Assembly (NCBI GenBank): GCA_025964065.1
Contig: JAOPZO010000034.1
Span: 1 to 15,981, forward strand
DNA: 15,981 nucleotides
Direction of reading: 5' to 3'
From: Solirubrobacterales bacterium
GTDB taxonomy: Bacteria > Actinomycetota > Thermoleophilia > Solirubrobacterales > Solirubrobacteraceae
Below, piece after piece: positions 13,357-15,981 of this stretch. The position numbers were made by a program, and so were the translations under genes. Numbering within the stretch: the first letter of the stretch is position 1; each line of letters starts with the position of its first letter. The notes beneath the pieces were generated by a model, which made no database searches, had not been told where the DNA came from, and saw nothing but the letters and a program-made list of their open reading frames with translations.

Positions 13357-14892
13357 TCAGGTGCGGTCCTCCCGGGCCGGCTCGAGCAGGCCGGGGGGCG
13401 CGGTCTCCAGGCGCCGCCGGAAGAACGCCGGGTGGCCCGAGAAGCGCCAGAGCAGCATGAGCACGGGGCCCATGAGCAGGAAGCCGATGCCGATGACCAC
13501 GGGCGGCCCGAGGCCGATCCAGGAGGTGCCGGCGGTCGAGTTCTCCGGGTCGGAGAGGTCGATGACCGACTTCACGAAGACCCCGAGGAGCATGAGCCCG
13601 CCGAGGAACGGCAGCACCCCGGCGAGGACGAAGGAGCGCGCGCTCCGGGTCAGCTCCCGACGGAAGTAGAAGGCGCAGGCGAAGCCCGTGAGCCCGTAGT
13701 AGAAGGCGATCATCAGGCCGAGCGCCGCGATGGAGTCGAAGAGGATGTCCTCCGAGACGATCGTGAGCCCGACGTACCAGACGATGGAGAGCGCACCCAT
13801 CCAGATCGTGGAGACGTGCGGGGTCAGGTACCGCGGGTGGACCCTGCCGAGGGACTTGGGCATCGCCCCCGCGCGCGCCATCGACAGGGTCGTGCGCGCC
13901 GTGGGCAGGATCGTCGTCTGCGTCGAGGCGGCCGCGGAGGTCAGCACGGCGATGATGAGGATCTTCCCAAGGGTGTCCGAGCCGAAGACGTCGGCGCCGA
14001 GCAGCCCGAGGACGTCGCCCGTCTCGTCGTCGGCGAGCCGGTCCACGCCCCCGAAGGAGATGGCCGCGACGGACACGAGCACGTAGATGCCGAGCAGGAT
14101 CACCGTGGAGGCGACCGCGGCGCGGCCCGGGGTCGTCGAGGAGTCCTCGGTCTCCTCGTTGACCGTCACGAGCGAGTCCCAGCCCCAGTAGATGAAGATG
14201 CCGATGAGGACGCCGTCGATGAGCGCGGAGGTCGAGTCGACCGCGAACGGCGAGAACCAGGACAGCTCGGGCTTGATCGAGAGCTCCGGGGCGTCGACGT
14301 AGACCCGCACGAGCGCGACGACCGCGAAGACCCCGAGCGTGAGGAGCTCCGCGCCGAGCAGGTAGCGCTGGGTCTTGGCGTTGAGCTCGATGCCGATGAC
14401 GCAGATGAACGTCATCGCGGCGATGAAGACCACCCCGAGCACCGTGACCGCGGCGGTCGAGGCGTCGTCGACCCCGACGAGCAGGAACGTGTAGAGGCCG
14501 GCGATCTGCGCGAGGTTCGCCATGACGATGATGTCCGCGACGACGATCGCCCAGCCGCCGATCCAGCCCGTCGAGGGGCCGAAGGCGCGCGTGGCCCAGG
14601 AGAACGTCGTGCCGCAGTCCGGGTCCGCGCGGTTGAGGTAGCGGTAGGCCGTCGCGACGAAGAGGATCGGGACGAACGCCGCGATCATCACGCCGGGCGC
14701 GTGCACCCCCACGCCGGCGATCGCGACGATGACGCCGAGCACGGCCGCGAGGCTGTAGCCCGGGGCGGTCGAGGCGACGCCGATCACGACGCTCGAGACG
14801 AACCCGATCGCGTTCTTCTTGAGGCCCTTCTCGCCGGGCGCGGACCCGTCCAGGACGACGCCTGAGGGCGGGGGAACCGGAGTGACGCTCAT
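13357..14892 (-). CDS. APC-superfamily amino acid permease
   Basis: The 511-residue product is a polytopic membrane protein with about 12 hydrophobic segments by eye. TM1 contains GVASTAPGYSLAAVLG at 38-53, in the place of the unwound substrate-binding segment of LeuT-fold transporters. DPDCGTTFSWATRAFGPSTGWIGGW at 90-114 is the other well-conserved APC stretch. The C-terminus has a cytoplasmic Arg-rich tail. It should carry an amino acid or amine by cation-coupled or exchange transport. Being next to the leuA leader suggests a BCAA, but this is only inference from position. The ATG at 14892 has a candidate -10 TAGGGT 8 bases upstream and TTGGCC at -35. The ParB-like gene diverges from it. 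Confidence 0.92.
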   Translation of the reverse strand: MSVTPVPPPSGVVLDGSAPGEKGLKKNAIGFVSSVVIGVASTAPGYSLAAVLGVIVAIAGVGVHAPGVMIAAFVPILFVATAYRYLNRADPDCGTTFSWATRAFGPSTGWIGGWAIVVADIIVMANLAQIAGLYTFLLVGVDDASTAAVTVLGVVFIAAMTFICVIGIELNAKTQRYLLGAELLTLGVFAVVALVRVYVDAPELSIKPELSWFSPFAVDSTSALIDGVLIGIFIYWGWDSLVTVNEETEDSSTTPGRAAVASTVILLGIYVLVSVAAISFGGVDRLADDETGDVLGLLGADVFGSDTLGKILIIAVLTSAAASTQTTILPTARTTLSMARAGAMPKSLGRVHPRYLTPHVSTIWMGALSIVWYVGLTIVSEDILFDSIAALGLMIAFYYGLTGFACAFYFRRELTRSARSFVLAGVLPFLGGLMLLGVFVKSVIDLSDPENSTAGTSWIGLGPPVVIGIGFLLMGPVLMLLWRFSGHPAFFRRRLETAPPGLLEPAREDRT

Positions 14893-14900
14893 GGGCGCCG

Positions 14901-14930
14901 ACCCTATGTGCCGCTGTCGTCCGCGGCCAA
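14901..14930 (-). promoter_or_regulatory. Candidate promoter of the permease gene
   Basis: TTGGCC (14930-14925) and TAGGGT (14906-14901) are spaced 18 bases, with the -10 box 8 bases before the ATG. An inverted repeat AGGACG-GAG-CGTCCT (14930-14944) adjoins the -35 and could be an operator. The rest of the 163-base divergent region shows nothing further that I recognise. Confidence 0.4.
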
Positions 14931-15043
14931 GGACGGAGCGTCCTAGGAGCCCCGCGCCAGGTTGTCCATCACGGCCAAGTCAGGCTCGCGGCGGCATGGT
15001 CGCGAGGCGGACCGCGCCGGCTGGCGTTCCGGCGCACCCCGGG

Positions 15044-15049
15044 TACCCT
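15044..15049 (+). promoter_or_regulatory. Candidate -10 box (TACCCT) of the ParB-like gene
   Basis: TACCCT lies 6 bases before the GTG at 15056, the spacing expected for leaderless transcription, and no SD is present. This box supports the GTG as the true start. Confidence 0.4.
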
Positions 15050-15055
15050 CGGGCC

Positions 15056-15922
15056 GTGCCCCCGCTCCCGACCGGCTTCCCCGCCAGCGACGCCCAGGAC
15101 GACTTCACGCGTGCCCGGCGCCGCCAGGCGATCCGGCGCCTCGGGAGGCGCTTCGAGCGCGGCGGCGAGGACATCGACGTCATCCTCCCCTTCGACGAGG
15201 TCGTCGCCGAGCTCGGGCGCGTCGCGGAGCGCGACCTCGGCCTCAAGCTCATCGAGCTGGACTCGATCGTGGGAACCGTCGACCGCGGTGGCGCCGGGAA
15301 CTTCGACCGCCGCTTCGCGCCCACGAGCTCCCGCGTCCGCGTGCGCTGGGAGCGGATCGCGGAGCTCATGCGCCGGGGCGGCTCCCTCCCGCCCATCAGC
15401 GTCTTCCGAGTGGGCGAGGTGCACTTCGTCCGCGACGGCCACCACCGCGTGTCCGTCGCGCGCGCCCACGGCCTCACGCACATCGAGGCGCGCGTCGTGG
15501 AGGTCACCACGCGCGTCGGTGCCGACCGCGAGCTCACGCTCGCCGACCTCCCGATGAAGGGCCACGAGCGGCTCTTCCGCGAGCGCGTGCCGCTCCCGGC
15601 GGCCGCCCGCAAGCGCGTGGTGCTCACGGACCCGTGGCGCTACGGGCAGCTCGCGGAGGGCGTCGAGGCGTGGGGATTCCGGGTCATGCAGGACCGCGCG
15701 GAGCTCCTGAGCCGCGAGGAGAACGCGCGGCTGTGGTTCGAGGACGAGTTCGTCCCCGTCGTCACGATGATCCGGGAGGCCGGGCTCGCGACGCCGAGGC
15801 AGACGGACGCCGACGCCTACTTCACCGTCGCCGCCGCCCGCTACCGGCTCATGCGCACCCAGGAGTGGACGCCCGAGATCCTCGAGCGCCTCCGGGCGGA
15901 GGGCGAGGGCCCGGGGCGCTAG
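15056..15922 (+). CDS. ParB/sulfiredoxin-fold domain protein
   Basis: The 288-residue product has a ParB N-terminal-like (sulfiredoxin-fold) core at about 93-152: the line-up LPPISVFRVGEVHFVRDGHHRVSVARAHGLTHIEARVVEV includes the DGHHR motif at 127-131, which in this fold binds nucleotide or phosphate. A basic N-terminal stretch (RARRRQAIRRLGRRFERG, 19-36) precedes it. The C-terminal half (WRYGQLAEGVEAWGFRVMQDR; DEFVPVVTMIREAGL) is helical and not a typical ParB HTH domain. Genuine ParB lies next to parA, which is absent here, so chromosome partitioning is unlikely. The biochemical role is unknown. The frame is open upstream to 14819 across the divergent promoter region, but homology-like sequence starts near the GTG at 15056, which has a TACCCT box 6 bases upstream. 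Confidence 0.75.
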   Translation: MPPLPTGFPASDAQDDFTRARRRQAIRRLGRRFERGGEDIDVILPFDEVVAELGRVAERDLGLKLIELDSIVGTVDRGGAGNFDRRFAPTSSRVRVRWERIAELMRRGGSLPPISVFRVGEVHFVRDGHHRVSVARAHGLTHIEARVVEVTTRVGADRELTLADLPMKGHERLFRERVPLPAAARKRVVLTDPWRYGQLAEGVEAWGFRVMQDRAELLSREENARLWFEDEFVPVVTMIREAGLATPRQTDADAYFTVAAARYRLMRTQEWTPEILERLRAEGEGPGR

Positions 15923-15981
15923 GCCCGGACGGAGCCCTCTCCCGCCGCGGGCGCCGCCGTCCTGCGCGCCCCGCCGTTGCC

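Noticed and set aside
15919..15981. Minus-strand open stretch at the right edge ending in TAG overlapping the ParB-like stop
   Set aside because: About 20 codons, rich in Ala, Gly and Arg, could be the end of a convergent gene beyond the window, but too little is visible to support it.
1..15981. Mobile elements, CRISPR arrays, tRNA or rRNA genes, phage genes
   Set aside because: No transposase or integrase frames, direct-repeat arrays or RNA-gene signatures were seen by reading both strands.

Overview
This is very GC-rich DNA (roughly 70% or more by eye) with GTG starts, four-base gene overlaps and few Shine-Dalgarno (SD) sequences. These traits and the protein types suggest an actinobacterium, most likely a deep-branching class such as Thermoleophilia (Solirubrobacterales-like). 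That placement is an inference. The window is a chromosomal branched-chain amino acid (BCAA) biosynthesis locus. I saw no mobile element, CRISPR array, tRNA or rRNA gene.

Layout. On the minus strand, read right to left, the first block (14892 to 8884) holds an APC-family amino acid permease, a 15-residue leucine-rich leader peptide, leuA, an XRE-cupin regulator, leuC and leuD. A convergent plus-strand gene (7754-8773) encodes a SpoU/TrmH-like RNA methyltransferase that appears to contain two copies of the fold. The second minus-strand block (7682 to 2) holds a small potassium channel, then leuB, ilvE, cimA and a DegT-type aminotransferase in a tight operon. A three-helix membrane protein, argH and a 3-methyladenine DNA glycosylase gene complete that block. 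At the right edge a plus-strand gene (15056-15922) encodes a ParB/sulfiredoxin-fold protein, divergent from the permease.

How the genes work together. LeuA, LeuCD and LeuB carry 2-oxoisovalerate to 2-oxoisocaproate, and IlvE aminates it to leucine. CimA condenses pyruvate with acetyl-CoA to citramalate, which the same LeuCD and LeuB convert to 2-oxobutyrate for isoleucine. This explains why cimA sits with leuB and ilvE.

Regulation is the most interesting part. leuA follows a leader peptide with six Leu codons in a stretch of seven. The leader RNA can pair with sequence just upstream of leuA and with its SD, which suggests attenuation acting on translation. The XRE-cupin gene, which overlaps leuC, abuts a perfect 13+13 bp palindrome covering its likely -10 box, which suggests autoregulation extending to leuCD. 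leuB appears to have its own promoter. Several genes carry a TANNNT -10-like box 6 to 11 bases before the start codon, which suggests frequent leaderless or nearly leaderless transcription.
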